Assembly: GCF_004364555.1 (NCBI RefSeq)
Contig: NZ_SOAM01000003.1
Span: 124,001 to 188,000 of the forward strand
Direction of reading: 5' to 3'
Source of the DNA: Amnibacterium kyonggiense
Lineage (GTDB): Bacteria; Actinomycetota; Actinomycetes; Actinomycetales; Microbacteriaceae
DNA: 64,000 nucleotides
Positions 25,006 through 33,995 of the stretch are shown here, one piece after another. The notes beneath the pieces are model-generated. The model saw only the letters and a program-made list of their open reading frames with translations, had not been told where the DNA came from and did not search any database. The translations under genes were made by a program, and so were the position numbers. Each line of letters starts with the position of its first letter. The stretch's first letter is position 1.

Positions 25006-26325
25006 ATGGCCGACCCCGCGGTGATCCCCGGCCGTCTCGACGAGTGGGTGGCGCGACAGCGCTGGTTCCCGGGCCTGGCGGCCGACGCGACCGAGACGGC
25101 GGCCACCCTCCCGCTCTCGGAGGACGGCACGGTCCGCACCCTGCTCCTCCGCGACGCGACGCCGGGTGCCGAGGCGGTCTACCAGGTGCCCGTCGTCGCC
25201 GCGGACGACGGCGGCCTGCTCGACGGGCCGCGCACCCGTGCCTACGTCGAGGCCCTGTTGCGGCTGCTGTTCGACGGCGGTACCGCCCGGGGCGACGAGG
25301 CGACCGCGCACGGCGTCCGGATCGGGTGGGAGGGCCCCGCGCCGGCCCTGGTCGACGCTCGCGTGCTCTCCGGTGAGCAGTCGAACACGTCGATCATCGT
25401 CGACGCCCGCCGCGCCGACGGCACCGCCGTCGGCCTGATGGTGAAGGTGTTCCGCGCCCTCCACGACGGGGAGAACCCCGACGTGGTGCTGCAGTCCGCG
25501 ATCTCCGAGGCCGGCTCGCGGCGGGTCCCCGAGACGTACGGCGCCGTCGTCGGCTCCTGGCCCGACGCCCGGGTCGAGGGAGGCGTCGCGCACGGTCACC
25601 TCGCGGTCGCCCAGGAGTTCCTCGCCGACACCCGCGACGCCTGGCGGGTCGCCCTCGACGCCGCGCGCGCCGGGGAGGACTTCACCGCGCCCGCGCGGGA
25701 CCTCGGCGCCGCGACCGCGGAGGTGCACGCCGTGCTCGCGCAGGCGCTGCCGACCGCCGACGCCGACGAGACCTCCCGCGCCGCCCTCCTCCGGAGCATG
25801 CGGGCCCGTGCGGCGAGCGCCGCCGCCCTCGTGCCGTCGGTCGCCGCCGTCGAGGGCCCGGTCGCCGCCGTGCTCGCCGCGGGTGCGGACGGCCCGTGGC
25901 CCGCGCTGCAGCGGATCCACGGCGACTACCACCTCGGCCAGGTGCTGCAGGTGCCGGGCCGCGGCTGGGTCCTGCTCGACTTCGAGGGCGAGCCGCTGCG
26001 GCCGATGGCCGAGCGCAACGAGCCCGACCTGGCGCTCCGCGACGTGGCGGGCATGCTCCGCTCCTTCGACTACGTCGCCGGCACCATCGCGCAGGAGGGC
26101 GGCGACGCCGAGGCCGCCCGCGCCTGGTCGGACGCGGCGCGCAGCGCCTTCCTCGCCGGGTACGAGGCGGGCATCGGCACCTCGCTCGCCCCCTGGTCCA
26201 CGCTGCTGGCCGCGCTCGAGCTCGACAAGGCGCTCTACGAGTGCGTGTACGAGGCCCGCAACCGGCCCACCTGGCTCCCCATCCCCGAACTGGCCGTGCA
26301 CCGGCTGCTGGAGGCCGTCGCATGA
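25006..26325 (+). CDS. mak: Maltokinase (Pep2/Mak)
   Basis: A 439-residue ATP-dependent kinase making maltose 1-phosphate, the substrate of GlgE in alpha-glucan synthesis from trehalose. The N-terminal cap is typical (WVARQRWFPGLA). The aminoglycoside-phosphotransferase-like lobe has VLSGEQSNTSIIV, LMVKVFRALHDGENPDV and the catalytic RIHGDYHLGQVLQ/WVLLDFEGEP segment at about residues 303-330. In many actinobacteria it is fused to or beside treS and glgE; neither is in this window. Its stop overlaps the ATG of the oligopeptidase gene. Confidence 0.93.
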   Translation: MADPAVIPGRLDEWVARQRWFPGLAADATETAATLPLSEDGTVRTLLLRDATPGAEAVYQVPVVAADDGGLLDGPRTRAYVEALLRLLFDGGTARGDEATAHGVRIGWEGPAPALVDARVLSGEQSNTSIIVDARRADGTAVGLMVKVFRALHDGENPDVVLQSAISEAGSRRVPETYGAVVGSWPDARVEGGVAHGHLAVAQEFLADTRDAWRVALDAARAGEDFTAPARDLGAATAEVHAVLAQALPTADADETSRAALLRSMRARAASAAALVPSVAAVEGPVAAVLAAGADGPWPALQRIHGDYHLGQVLQVPGRGWVLLDFEGEPLRPMAERNEPDLALRDVAGMLRSFDYVAGTIAQEGGDAEAARAWSDAARSAFLAGYEAGIGTSLAPWSTLLAALELDKALYECVYEARNRPTWLPIPELAVHRLLEAVA

Positions 26326-28433
26326 CCACCGAACTCGCGCTCCCCGCCGTCCCCGTCGCGGCGCGGCATCCGCAGGACCGCACCCACCACGGCGACACGG
26401 TCGTCGACGAGTACGAGTGGCTCCGCGACCGGGACGACCCGGCGGTGGTCGCGCACCTCGAGGCGGAGAACGCCTACACGGACGCTCGCCTCGCCCCGCT
26501 CGAGCCGCTGCGGAAGACCCTCTTCGGCGAGATCAAGGCGCGGACGAAGGAGACCGACCTCTCCGTGCCTTCCCGCGAGGGCGACTGGTGGTACTTCAGC
26601 CGCACCGAGGAGGGCAAGCAGTACGCCCGGCACTGCCGCGCGCCGATCGCGGGGCCGGACGACTGGACGCCGCCGACGCTCGGCGACGAGGTCCCCGGCG
26701 AGCAGGTGCTGCTCGACGACGACGTCGAGGCGGCCGGCCACGAGTTCTACTCGCTCGGCAGCTTCGACGTCTCCCCCGACGGCCGTCTGCTGCTCTGGGC
26801 GGTCGACACCGTCGGCGACGAGCGGTACGTCCTCCACGTGAAGGACCTGTCGACCGGCGAGCTCCTCCCCGACGTCGTCGAGGGCACGATGCCGGGCGCG
26901 CTCTTCGACGCGGATGGTTCCGGGATCTACTACACGACCTGCGACGAGGCGTGGCGGCCGGACACGGTCCGGCGCCACGCGCTCGGCGCGACCGGGGAGG
27001 ACGACGTCGTGCTCACCGAGCCCGACGAGCGCTACTGGGTCGGCGTCGGCATGACGCGAAGCCGGCGGTACGTCGAGATCGGCATCGGCTCGAAGGTGAC
27101 GAGCGAGTCCCTGCTCCTCGACGTGCAGCACCCGGAGGCGGGGTTCCAGGTCGTCTGGCCGCGCATCGAGGGCGTCGAGTACACGGTCGAGCACGCGGTG
27201 CTGGACGGGCGCGACCGCCTCCTGATCCTCCACAACGACGGCGCGGAGGACTTCGAGCTCGTCGCGGTGGACCCGGCCGACCCGACCGGCGCACGGGACG
27301 TCCTGCTGCCGTCCACGCCGGGCGTGCGGCTCGAGGAGGTCGACGCCTTCGAGCGGTTCGTGGCGGTGTCCTACCGCGAGGGCGGCCTGGCGCGCGTCGG
27401 CCTGCTCACGCCGGACGGCGTCGAGGAGATCCGCTTCGACGAGCCCCTGTTCACGGCCGGGATCGGCTCGAACCCGGAGTGGGCGCAGCCGACGCTGCGG
27501 ATCGGCTTCGGGTCCCTGGTGACCCCCTCCACCGTCCTCGACCTGGACACGGTGACGGGCGAGCGCCGCGTCCTGAAGCAGCAGCCGGTGCTCGGCGGCT
27601 ACGACCCGACCGCGTACCGGCAGCGCCGCGAGTGGGCGACGGCGGAGGACGGCACGCGCGTCCCGATCTCGATCGTCGGTCGCGCCGACCTGGTCGAGGA
27701 CCGCTCGCACGCGGCGCCCATGCTGCTCTACGGCTACGGCTCCTACGAGGCGAGCATCGACCCGTCCTTCTCGATCGCCCGCCTCTCCCTCCTCGACCGC
27801 GGCGTGCTCTTCGCGATCGCGCACGTGCGCGGCGGCGGCGAGATGGGCCGGCACTGGTACGAGCAGGGCAAGACGCGGACGAAGCGCAACACGTTCACCG
27901 ACTTCGTCGCGTGCGCACGGCACCTCGTCGCGACCGACTGGACGTCCCCGCCGCAGCTCGTCGCCGAGGGTGCGAGCGCCGGCGGCCTGCTGATGGGCGC
28001 GGTCGCGAATCTGGCGCCGGACCTGTTCGCGGGCATCCACGCCGGTGTGCCGTTCGTCGACCCGCTCACGTCGATCCTCGACCCCTCGCTGCCGCTGACG
28101 GTGATCGAGTGGGACGAGTGGGGCGACCCGCTGCACGACCCCGAGGTCTACGCCTACATGAAGTCGTACTCCCCCGTGGAGAACGTCGGCGACCACCCGT
28201 ACCCGCGGATCCTCGCGACCACGTCGCTGAACGACACGCGCGTGCTCTACGTGGAGCCGGCGAAGTGGGTGGCGCGCCTGCGGGAGGTCGGCGCCGACGT
28301 GCTGCTGAAGACGGAGATGAGCGCCGGCCACGGGGGCGTCTCCGGCCGCTACGCGGCGTGGGAGGAGCGGGCCTTCGAGCTCGCGTGGATCCTCGACGTC
28401 CTCGGACTCCGCGACGCGGCGCCGACCCGGTAG
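26322..28433 (+). CDS. ptrB: Oligopeptidase B (S9A prolyl-oligopeptidase family)
   Basis: A 703-residue cytoplasmic serine peptidase. An N-terminal seven-bladed propeller (residues about 75-410) precedes an alpha/beta-hydrolase domain. The catalytic triad is S552 in EGASAGGLLMG, D638 in SLNDTRVLY and H670 in SAGHGG. The flanking IAHVRGGGEMGRHWYEQGK and ANLAPDLFAGIHAGVPFVDPL are hallmarks of oligopeptidase B, which cleaves peptides after basic residues. The ATG overlaps the maltokinase stop, an odd functional pairing that may only reflect a shared promoter. Confidence 0.95.
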   Translation: MTTELALPAVPVAARHPQDRTHHGDTVVDEYEWLRDRDDPAVVAHLEAENAYTDARLAPLEPLRKTLFGEIKARTKETDLSVPSREGDWWYFSRTEEGKQYARHCRAPIAGPDDWTPPTLGDEVPGEQVLLDDDVEAAGHEFYSLGSFDVSPDGRLLLWAVDTVGDERYVLHVKDLSTGELLPDVVEGTMPGALFDADGSGIYYTTCDEAWRPDTVRRHALGATGEDDVVLTEPDERYWVGVGMTRSRRYVEIGIGSKVTSESLLLDVQHPEAGFQVVWPRIEGVEYTVEHAVLDGRDRLLILHNDGAEDFELVAVDPADPTGARDVLLPSTPGVRLEEVDAFERFVAVSYREGGLARVGLLTPDGVEEIRFDEPLFTAGIGSNPEWAQPTLRIGFGSLVTPSTVLDLDTVTGERRVLKQQPVLGGYDPTAYRQRREWATAEDGTRVPISIVGRADLVEDRSHAAPMLLYGYGSYEASIDPSFSIARLSLLDRGVLFAIAHVRGGGEMGRHWYEQGKTRTKRNTFTDFVACARHLVATDWTSPPQLVAEGASAGGLLMGAVANLAPDLFAGIHAGVPFVDPLTSILDPSLPLTVIEWDEWGDPLHDPEVYAYMKSYSPVENVGDHPYPRILATTSLNDTRVLYVEPAKWVARLREVGADVLLKTEMSAGHGGVSGRYAAWEERAFELAWILDVLGLRDAAPTR

Positions 28434-28444
28434 GCCGGCGCGGT

Positions 28445-28645
28445 TCAGACGTCGAAGACGGCGCCGCACTCCGCGCACGGCACCGACGGCGTCTCCGCGG
28501 TGACGGTGACGACGTTCATCGCGCGGCACTCGGCGAGCGGGCACTCCCCGTGGACCGTGACCTCGAGGGCGACGCCGTCGCGGGCCTCCGCGAGCGTGTG
28601 CTTCGCGCGGCCGACCGCGTCGAGAATGGTCCCCTGCTCGCGCAT
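28445..28645 (-). CDS. Small zinc-ribbon-like protein
   Basis: A 66-residue protein with cysteines C35, C40, C57 and C60 (ECPLAEC ... PCAEC), enough for one zinc site with an irregular first pair. The ATG has GGGGGAGG nine bases upstream, and TAGCGT further upstream is a possible -10. It is divergent from the formaldehyde dehydrogenase gene and convergent with the oligopeptidase gene. Family and function not recognised. Confidence 0.65.
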   Translation of the reverse strand: MREQGTILDAVGRAKHTLAEARDGVALEVTVHGECPLAECRAMNVVTVTAETPSVPCAECGAVFDV

Positions 28646-28861
28646 GCGCGCCTCCCCCGGTCGACGTTCAGCACGCTAGGGCGCACGCGGGTCGCCCACC
28701 AGTGCACCGAGCATGTCAAGGGCTTGTTTCCAGCGCTTCCCCGGCGTCGTCCAGCGATCGCGTCCGAAGCGCACAGCGCCCGCATCGGCCCCGCGCAGGC
28801 GGATGGGGCACCGTCGCTGCGGTCCACGACGGTCGTCGTGGGCGGATCGAGAGGGATCAGC

Positions 28862-29995
28862 ATGCGCGCACTCGTCTACCACGGCCCGAAGGACGTCTCC
28901 GTCGACGAGGTCCCGGACGCGAGGATCGAGCAGCCGACCGACGCGGTCGTCCGGATCACCACGACGAACATCTGCGGCAGCGACCTGCACATGTACGAGG
29001 GCAGGACGGACGTCGAGACCGGCAAGATCCTCGGCCACGAGAACATGGGCGAGGTCCTCGAGGTCGGCAGCGGCGTCGTGAAGGTGCGGGTCGGCGACAT
29101 GGTCGTCCTCCCCTTCAACATCGCCTGCGGCTTCTGCAAGAACTGCAACGCCGGGCTGACGGGCTTCTGCCTGACGGTCAACCCGGGCAGCGCCGGGGGC
29201 GCCTACGGCTACGCGGACATGGGTCCCTACGCCGGTGGCCAGGCCGAGTACCTCCGCGTGCCGTTCGCCGACTTCAACGCGCTCGTCCTCCCGGGCGACG
29301 CGGAGGAGAAGCAGCGGGACTACACGATGCTCTCCGACATCCTCCCGACCGGATACCACGGCACCGAGCTGGCGCAGGTGCGCACGGGCGACTCCGTCGT
29401 GGTCTACGGCGCCGGCCCGGTCGGCCTCATGGCGGCGCTGTCGGCGCAGATCCGCGGCGCGGCGGAGGTCTTCGTGATCGACCACCAGCCGGACCGCCTC
29501 CGCCTCGCCGAGCGCGTCGGCGCGATCCCGATCGACGACTCGAACGGCGACGCGGTGCAGCAGGTGCTCGATGCGACCGGCGGTCAGGGCGCCGACAAGG
29601 GCGTGGAGGCCGTCGGGTACCAGGCGCACGACCACACCGGCGAGGAGCGGCCGGGCATCACCATCAACAGCCTCATCCAGGCGGTGCGCCCGACCGGCCG
29701 CATCGGCGTCGTCGGGGTCTTCGTGCCGCAGGACCCGAGCGCGGCCGACGAGCTCGCGAAGCAGGGCGAGTTCGTGATGGACTTCGGCACCTTCTTCTTC
29801 AAGGGGCAGTCGATCGGCACCGGGCAGGCGAACGTGAAGCAGTACAACCGGGGCCTCCGGAACCTGATCCACCGCGACCGGATCCACCCGGGGATCATCG
29901 TGAGCCATGAGCTGTCGCTCGACGAGGCGGCCGAGGGCTACCGGCGCTTCGATGCCCGCGAGGACGGCTGGACGAAGGTGCTCCTCCACCCCTGA
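28862..29995 (+). CDS. Zinc-dependent alcohol dehydrogenase, glutathione-independent formaldehyde dehydrogenase type
   Basis: A 377-residue medium-chain dehydrogenase. Catalytic zinc ligands lie in NICGSDLHMYEG and GHENMGEV. The structural zinc lobe is CGFCKNCNAGLTGFC. The Rossmann motif is VVYGAGPVGLMAA at about residues 177-189. The extended insertion GVEAVGYQAHDHTGEERPGITINSL is characteristic of the glutathione-independent formaldehyde dehydrogenase / formaldehyde dismutase group, which oxidises formaldehyde with NAD. GAGAGGG precedes the ATG. Substrate specificity is inferred only from this insertion. Confidence 0.9.
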   Translation: MRALVYHGPKDVSVDEVPDARIEQPTDAVVRITTTNICGSDLHMYEGRTDVETGKILGHENMGEVLEVGSGVVKVRVGDMVVLPFNIACGFCKNCNAGLTGFCLTVNPGSAGGAYGYADMGPYAGGQAEYLRVPFADFNALVLPGDAEEKQRDYTMLSDILPTGYHGTELAQVRTGDSVVVYGAGPVGLMAALSAQIRGAAEVFVIDHQPDRLRLAERVGAIPIDDSNGDAVQQVLDATGGQGADKGVEAVGYQAHDHTGEERPGITINSLIQAVRPTGRIGVVGVFVPQDPSAADELAKQGEFVMDFGTFFFKGQSIGTGQANVKQYNRGLRNLIHRDRIHPGIIVSHELSLDEAAEGYRRFDAREDGWTKVLLHP

Positions 29996-30033
29996 GGCGC
30001 TCGTGCGCGGATCCGCATGCGAGGGTGGGCACC

Positions 30034-30567
30034 GTGCCGACCATCACGGTGAACCTCCCGCTCGTTCCGCTCACCACCGGCGACGAGGTCGTCCGCGACC
30101 GGTGGGTGCCGCACATCACCCTGATCGGGAACGCGGAGGCGACCGCCCCGGATGCGGCCGTACCGGTGGTCGCCGCGTTCGCGGGCAGGACGTCGGCGAT
30201 CCGGGCGGCCGTCGGGGCCGAGGCGTGGTTCGGTCCCGACGGCACGGTGCTCGTCGATGAGCTGGACGCGACGGCCCTGCGTCCGCTGCACGACGAGCTG
30301 CTCGGCGAGCTCGAGGCCGCCGTCGCCGACTTCCGCCCGCTCCTCCCACGGCACACGAGGGACGGCTGGCGGCCGCACCGGACGGTCGTGGCCGGCCCCC
30401 GGCCCGTCGCCGGCGACGTGCTCGAAGCGACGACGATCGGGCTGTTCGAGCTCGACCCGCCGGGGCGGCTCGGCATCGCGGTCGCGCTGGGCGTCTGGCC
30501 GCTCGCCGGTGTCGCGGGATCAGGACGGCGTCCGGGGTGCAGGACGAGCGCTCCTGATCGATCCTGA
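30034..30567 (+). CDS. 2'-5' RNA ligase-like 2H phosphoesterase
   Basis: About 177 residues from a GTG with GAGGGTG upstream; a GTG at 30025 is an alternative. The two HxT motifs of the 2H family are present as PHITLIGN near residue 28 and PHRTVVAG near residue 113. The spacing fits a single duplicated lobe. These proteins hydrolyse or form 2'-5' or cyclic phosphodiester bonds in RNA or nucleotides. The last 15 residues overlap an inverted repeat and look poorly conserved, so the natural end may be functionally at GVWPLAG. Confidence 0.8.
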   Translation: MPTITVNLPLVPLTTGDEVVRDRWVPHITLIGNAEATAPDAAVPVVAAFAGRTSAIRAAVGAEAWFGPDGTVLVDELDATALRPLHDELLGELEAAVADFRPLLPRHTRDGWRPHRTVVAGPRPVAGDVLEATTIGLFELDPPGRLGIAVALGVWPLAGVAGSGRRPGCRTSAPDRS

Positions 30568-30598
30568 GATCGGCACGTCGTCCTGATCCCGGACGCCG
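30516..30598. repeat. Inverted repeats with two alternative pairings
   Basis: GGGATCAGGACG (30516-30527) pairs with 30579-30590, and CGGCGTCCGG (30527-30536) pairs with 30589-30598. The arms are offset, so the two hairpins cannot form fully together. The site lies between the convergent 2H phosphoesterase and yidC genes and probably acts as terminator. Confidence 0.6.
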
Positions 30599-30606
30599 CC
30601 CCGCCC

Positions 30607-31332
30607 TCAGGCGAGGCGGACGACCCGCGACAGGACCAGCTGCTGGCCGAGCGTCCAGAGCGCGGAGCAGGCCCAGTAGGCGGTGACGCCGATCGGGAAC
30701 GCGAACCCGGCGGCCGCGGTGACGACCGGCAGCAGGAGCAGCAGCCGGCCGCCCGGCGCCGCACCCGCGGTCGCGACGTGCTGCGTCAGCACCTGCGCGC
30801 CCGCCGAGATCACCAGGAACGCGATCCCGACGAAGGCCGACGGCGCACCGCCCGCGAACGCCGCGGCGGCCAGCGGTGCGCCGAACGCGACCGCGGCGGC
30901 GAACGAGCCGAGGGCCGCGGTCCCGGACGCGTGCGCGGCGTGCTCCAGCGCCTGAACGAGCCCGAGGAACAGCGGGATCTGGATCAGGAGCGGCACGAAC
31001 GCGGCGAGCGGCCGGATCCCGCGCTCGCGGTACAGGGCGGCGGTGCGCTCCGCGACCTCGCGGCGCGCAGCCGCATCGGACCGGCCGGCGAAGCGCTCGC
31101 GGATCCGGGCGAGCTCCGGCTGGAGCGCGCGCATCCGGAGACCCGACCGGTAGGAACGGACCGCGAGCGGCAGGAGCGCCGCCCGGACGACCACGACGAG
31201 CAGCGCAACGGCGAGCAGCCAGGTGGTGCCGGCGGCGGGGTCGAGCCCCGTTCCGGCGAGCAGGTCGTGGAGGACGGTGAGCAGGCCGCCGACGGCGGCG
31301 CGGACGGGGGCGATGGGGTCGAGCAGGGACAA
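30607..31332 (-). CDS. YidC/Oxa1/Alb3 membrane insertase paralogue
   Basis: A 241-residue inner-membrane protein with about five transmembrane helices. Family features are ALLPLAVRSYRSGLRMRALQPELARIRERFAGRSD, then LYRERGIRPLAAFVPLLIQIPLFLGL and FAFPIGVTAYWACSALWTLGQQ. The arginine within the groove (LAVRSYR) is conserved. It is shorter than the housekeeping YidC near dnaA, so this is likely the second insertase. The predicted start is a TTG without a good Shine-Dalgarno and is uncertain. It follows the DUF6412 gene in the same direction, a pairing seen in other actinobacteria. Confidence 0.9.
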   Translation of the reverse strand: MSLLDPIAPVRAAVGGLLTVLHDLLAGTGLDPAAGTTWLLAVALLVVVVRAALLPLAVRSYRSGLRMRALQPELARIRERFAGRSDAAARREVAERTAALYRERGIRPLAAFVPLLIQIPLFLGLVQALEHAAHASGTAALGSFAAAVAFGAPLAAAAFAGGAPSAFVGIAFLVISAGAQVLTQHVATAGAAPGGRLLLLLPVVTAAAGFAFPIGVTAYWACSALWTLGQQLVLSRVVRLA

Positions 31333-31408
31333 CGGAGGGGACCTCTCGGGTCGGTGGAGCGGAGGGATGGGGACGCGCGTGCGCCGTGCCGCCGGGAGGC
31401 GGACCGGC

Positions 31409-31660
31409 TCAGTGCGTCGAGCCCGGTGCCCTCGCCCGGCGGTGCCCCTCCGCCGACGGGTCGCTCGCGCGAAGCAGGACGCGGAGGACCGCGAAGCCGT
31501 GCGCCGCGGGCAGGGCCCGACCCGTCTCCGGCGCGGAGATGCTGCGGAGGACCGCGACGACGGCGAGCACCGCCATCAGCCCGGCCGCGAGCAGCAGCTC
31601 CGCACCGACCGCCTCCGGCCGCGCGAGCGCGACGAGCGCTCCGACCAGGCCGACGATCAC
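31409..31660 (-). CDS. DUF6412 small membrane protein
   Basis: An 83-residue protein with two hydrophobic helices (about residues 2-14 and 19-42) and the conserved C-terminal stretch R-A-S-D-P-S-A-E-G-H-R-R-A-R-A-P-G typical of DUF6412. A leaderless-type TACGCT lies six bases before the GTG start. It is upstream of the YidC paralogue gene, 76 bases apart, and may assist or be inserted by that insertase; this is inference from co-occurrence. Confidence 0.8.
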   Translation of the reverse strand: MIVGLVGALVALARPEAVGAELLLAAGLMAVLAVVAVLRSISAPETGRALPAAHGFAVLRVLLRASDPSAEGHRRARAPGSTH

Positions 31661-31672
31661 CCGCTCAGCGTA
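31661..31672 (-). promoter_or_regulatory. Leaderless promoter -10 of the DUF6412-yidC pair
   Basis: TACGCT (minus strand, 31672-31667) and six bases to GTG. Confidence 0.45.
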
Positions 31673-31728
31673 CGGCGCCTGCGCAGCGAGCCGGAAGGCC
31701 CGTCACGATGTCCGGGCGCGACCGTGCG

Positions 31729-33831
31729 CTACAGCTTCAGGGCGTCCTTGAGCAGGGCGACGAGCGCGTCGAGCTGGATGGAGGTCTCCCCCGTCACCTC
31801 GGAGTCGTCGCCGTCGAGGGCGCGCGCGGCGAGCGACGCCTTCGAGTCGACGAGCTCCGCGATGCGGGCGTCGATCGTGTGCGCGGCGATGATGCGCCAC
31901 GCGGTGACCGGCTCGGACTGGCCGATGCGGTGCGTGCGGTCGATGGCCTGCTGCTGTTCCGCGGCCGTCCACGACAGCTCCGCGAGCACGACGTTCGAGG
32001 CGACCTGCAGGTTGATGCCGACGCCCGCCGCGGACAGCGAGCAGACGATCGCCTTCGTCTTCCTGTCGTGCAGGAACGAGTCGACGGCCCGCTCGCGCGC
32101 TGCGGCGGTCTGGTCGCCCCGGATCGACACCGACTTGATGTCGCGGCGGGCGAACGTCGCCTCCGCCTGATCCATCACGTCGATGTGCTTCGCGAACAGC
32201 ACGACCTTGCCGACGGAGCGGGCGAGCTGCGTGGCGTAGTCCGCCGCGAGCGCCGCCTTCGCCGACCCGATCTTGCGGATCATCGTGAAGATGTTCTCGC
32301 CGGTGGTCGCGCCGCGGGACTCCTCGAGCTCCTGCTGCGCGACGAGGCGGACCAGCTGCATCTTCTGGTCGGCCGTCTCCGGCTTCCGGCCGGCGGCGAG
32401 GGACTTGTAGCGCTGGACGAGCCGCTGCTGCAGCTCCCGCTCCGCCTTCTGGATCGAGCGGCCGGCCTCGTCGTCGAGCTCGACGGGCAGGTCGACCACG
32501 CGCTTCGCGGGCAGGTCGGCGGCGACGTCGACCTTGCGGCGGCGCACGAAGCCCATGTCGATGACGGCCTGGCGCGCCTCGGCGAGGAACCCGGGCTCCG
32601 CGGGCGACAGCCCGGTCTCCTCGAGCCGCGCCATGAGCTCGGGCAGCGGCTTGGTCTCGTCGATCCAGCCGAGGAACTGCCAGATCGCCTTGAAGTCCTC
32701 GGTGCTGTTGATCACCGGGGTGCCGGTGAGAGCCATCAGCAGGGGGTCGCTGCGGCGCTCGCGGAGCGCGGCGGCGAGCGACAGCACGAGCTTCGAGCGC
32801 TGCGCGCCGTGGTTCTTGATGAAGTGCGCCTCGTCGACGACCATGCCCTTGAAGCCGAGCGTCTTCAGCCAGCCGGAGTGCCGGTCGAGCACCTCGTAGT
32901 TGACGATCACGACGTCGGCGAACGCGTCGAGGTCGTCCCCGTCGCCGTGGATCACGGTGGCGGTGCGGTTCGGGATCCACTTCTGGACCTCGCGCGCCCA
33001 GTTCATCTTCACGACGTTCGGCACGACCGCGAGCAGCGGGAACGCGTCGGCGACGGAGGCGGCGATGAGGCTCTGCGCGGTCTTGCCGAGGCCCGGCTCG
33101 TCCGCGAGGAGGAACGTGCGGTGCCCGCGGGCGACGGCCTCGATGAAGGCGGCCTGGTGGTGCATCAGCTCGGTGCCCGCCGGCGCCCAGCGCGGCTTGG
33201 CCGGCGCGTCGGGCAGCTCCATGCTCGTGACGCCGGTGCCGCCCTGCTCGAACGCCTTGAAGAGCGGGCCGAGCAGCTCCCAGTTCGCGAGCCGCCGGGT
33301 CAGGTGCGGCGCGCGGCCGAGCGCGAAGTCCGGCGGCAGGAAGGGGTTCGCGAGGAGGCGCGACCGGACCGACACCGGCGTGACCTGCCGCTCGGCGAAC
33401 GGGTCGGCGACGGCGGGCGTCGCCGGGGCCTCCTCGGCCGGGACCTCGTAGCCGGCCTCCTGCAGCATGCGGCGGCGGAGGGAACGGGCGGAGTCGGTCT
33501 GCGCGTGCCCGGGCTCGAGCAGCGTGATGAGCGAGGTGTCGCGCGCGGCGGTCTTCGCCAGGATCGTGGCGACCCCGTCGAGGCGCTTCAGCGTCTCGGC
33601 CCTGGCGTCCTCGCCGAGCTCGGGGTCGGTCTTCGCCCGGGCGCGCTCCTCGCGGACGAGCAGCGCGATCACCTGGAACTTCGTGCGGCCCGAGGGGCCG
33701 ACGGGACCGCGGGACGCCGCCGTCTCCACCTCCCGCACCGCGCGTGCCAGCACGGGGATGAGGCCGGTGTTGTCGAACGCGCCCTTGCGGGGTGCGCGGG
33801 ACTTCGTGGGGGTCGCCGTCGATCGGACCAA
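31729..33831 (-). CDS. SNF2-family DNA-dependent ATPase/helicase
   Basis: About 700 residues. The SNF2 N-lobe has Walker A LADEPGLGKTAQS near residue 243, NWAREVQKW, the DEAH box VVDEAHFIKN near 331 and LTGTPVINSTEDF. The C-lobe has KVVLFAKHIDVMD, SLSAAGVGINLQVASNVVLAELSW and the family signature QAIDRTHRIGQ. The first 180 residues are charged and carry no recognised domain. The frame has no ATG or GTG near its 5' end. A TTG at 33831 with GGAG six bases upstream was chosen. Related proteins remodel nucleoprotein or act in repair or defence; no defence partners are adjacent. Confidence 0.9.
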   Translation of the reverse strand: MVRSTATPTKSRAPRKGAFDNTGLIPVLARAVREVETAASRGPVGPSGRTKFQVIALLVREERARAKTDPELGEDARAETLKRLDGVATILAKTAARDTSLITLLEPGHAQTDSARSLRRRMLQEAGYEVPAEEAPATPAVADPFAERQVTPVSVRSRLLANPFLPPDFALGRAPHLTRRLANWELLGPLFKAFEQGGTGVTSMELPDAPAKPRWAPAGTELMHHQAAFIEAVARGHRTFLLADEPGLGKTAQSLIAASVADAFPLLAVVPNVVKMNWAREVQKWIPNRTATVIHGDGDDLDAFADVVIVNYEVLDRHSGWLKTLGFKGMVVDEAHFIKNHGAQRSKLVLSLAAALRERRSDPLLMALTGTPVINSTEDFKAIWQFLGWIDETKPLPELMARLEETGLSPAEPGFLAEARQAVIDMGFVRRRKVDVAADLPAKRVVDLPVELDDEAGRSIQKAERELQQRLVQRYKSLAAGRKPETADQKMQLVRLVAQQELEESRGATTGENIFTMIRKIGSAKAALAADYATQLARSVGKVVLFAKHIDVMDQAEATFARRDIKSVSIRGDQTAAARERAVDSFLHDRKTKAIVCSLSAAGVGINLQVASNVVLAELSWTAAEQQQAIDRTHRIGQSEPVTAWRIIAAHTIDARIAELVDSKASLAARALDGDDSEVTGETSIQLDALVALLKDALKL

Positions 33832-33977
33832 GTGGATCTCCAGAACTGGCCCTCCGCGCGGGGATGTGCATCGCGGTCGAGCCGCGGACGCGGAAGGAGG
33901 TGAGTCGGTGCCGCCGGGGCTCTCGAATCGGACTCGGACGTCGGATTCGGCAGTGGGCCGCGGCCTGCAGCCCCGAC

Positions 33978-33983
33978 AGTGTA
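33978..33983 (-). promoter_or_regulatory. Candidate -10 of the SNF2 gene
   Basis: TACACT on the minus strand, about 147 bases before the TTG start, implies a long 5' leader. The same hexamer precedes the infB leader. Confidence 0.35.
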
Positions 33984-33995
33984 CCGCGGATGCGG

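Noticed and set aside
25808-29995. Open frame of 1395 codons on the plus strand
   Set aside because: Its last 377 codons are the formaldehyde dehydrogenase; upstream it is a shadow frame of maltokinase and oligopeptidase B.
31729-33831. SNF2 gene as part of a defence island
   Set aside because: Neighbours are housekeeping or metabolic genes with no methylase, nuclease or other known defence partner.
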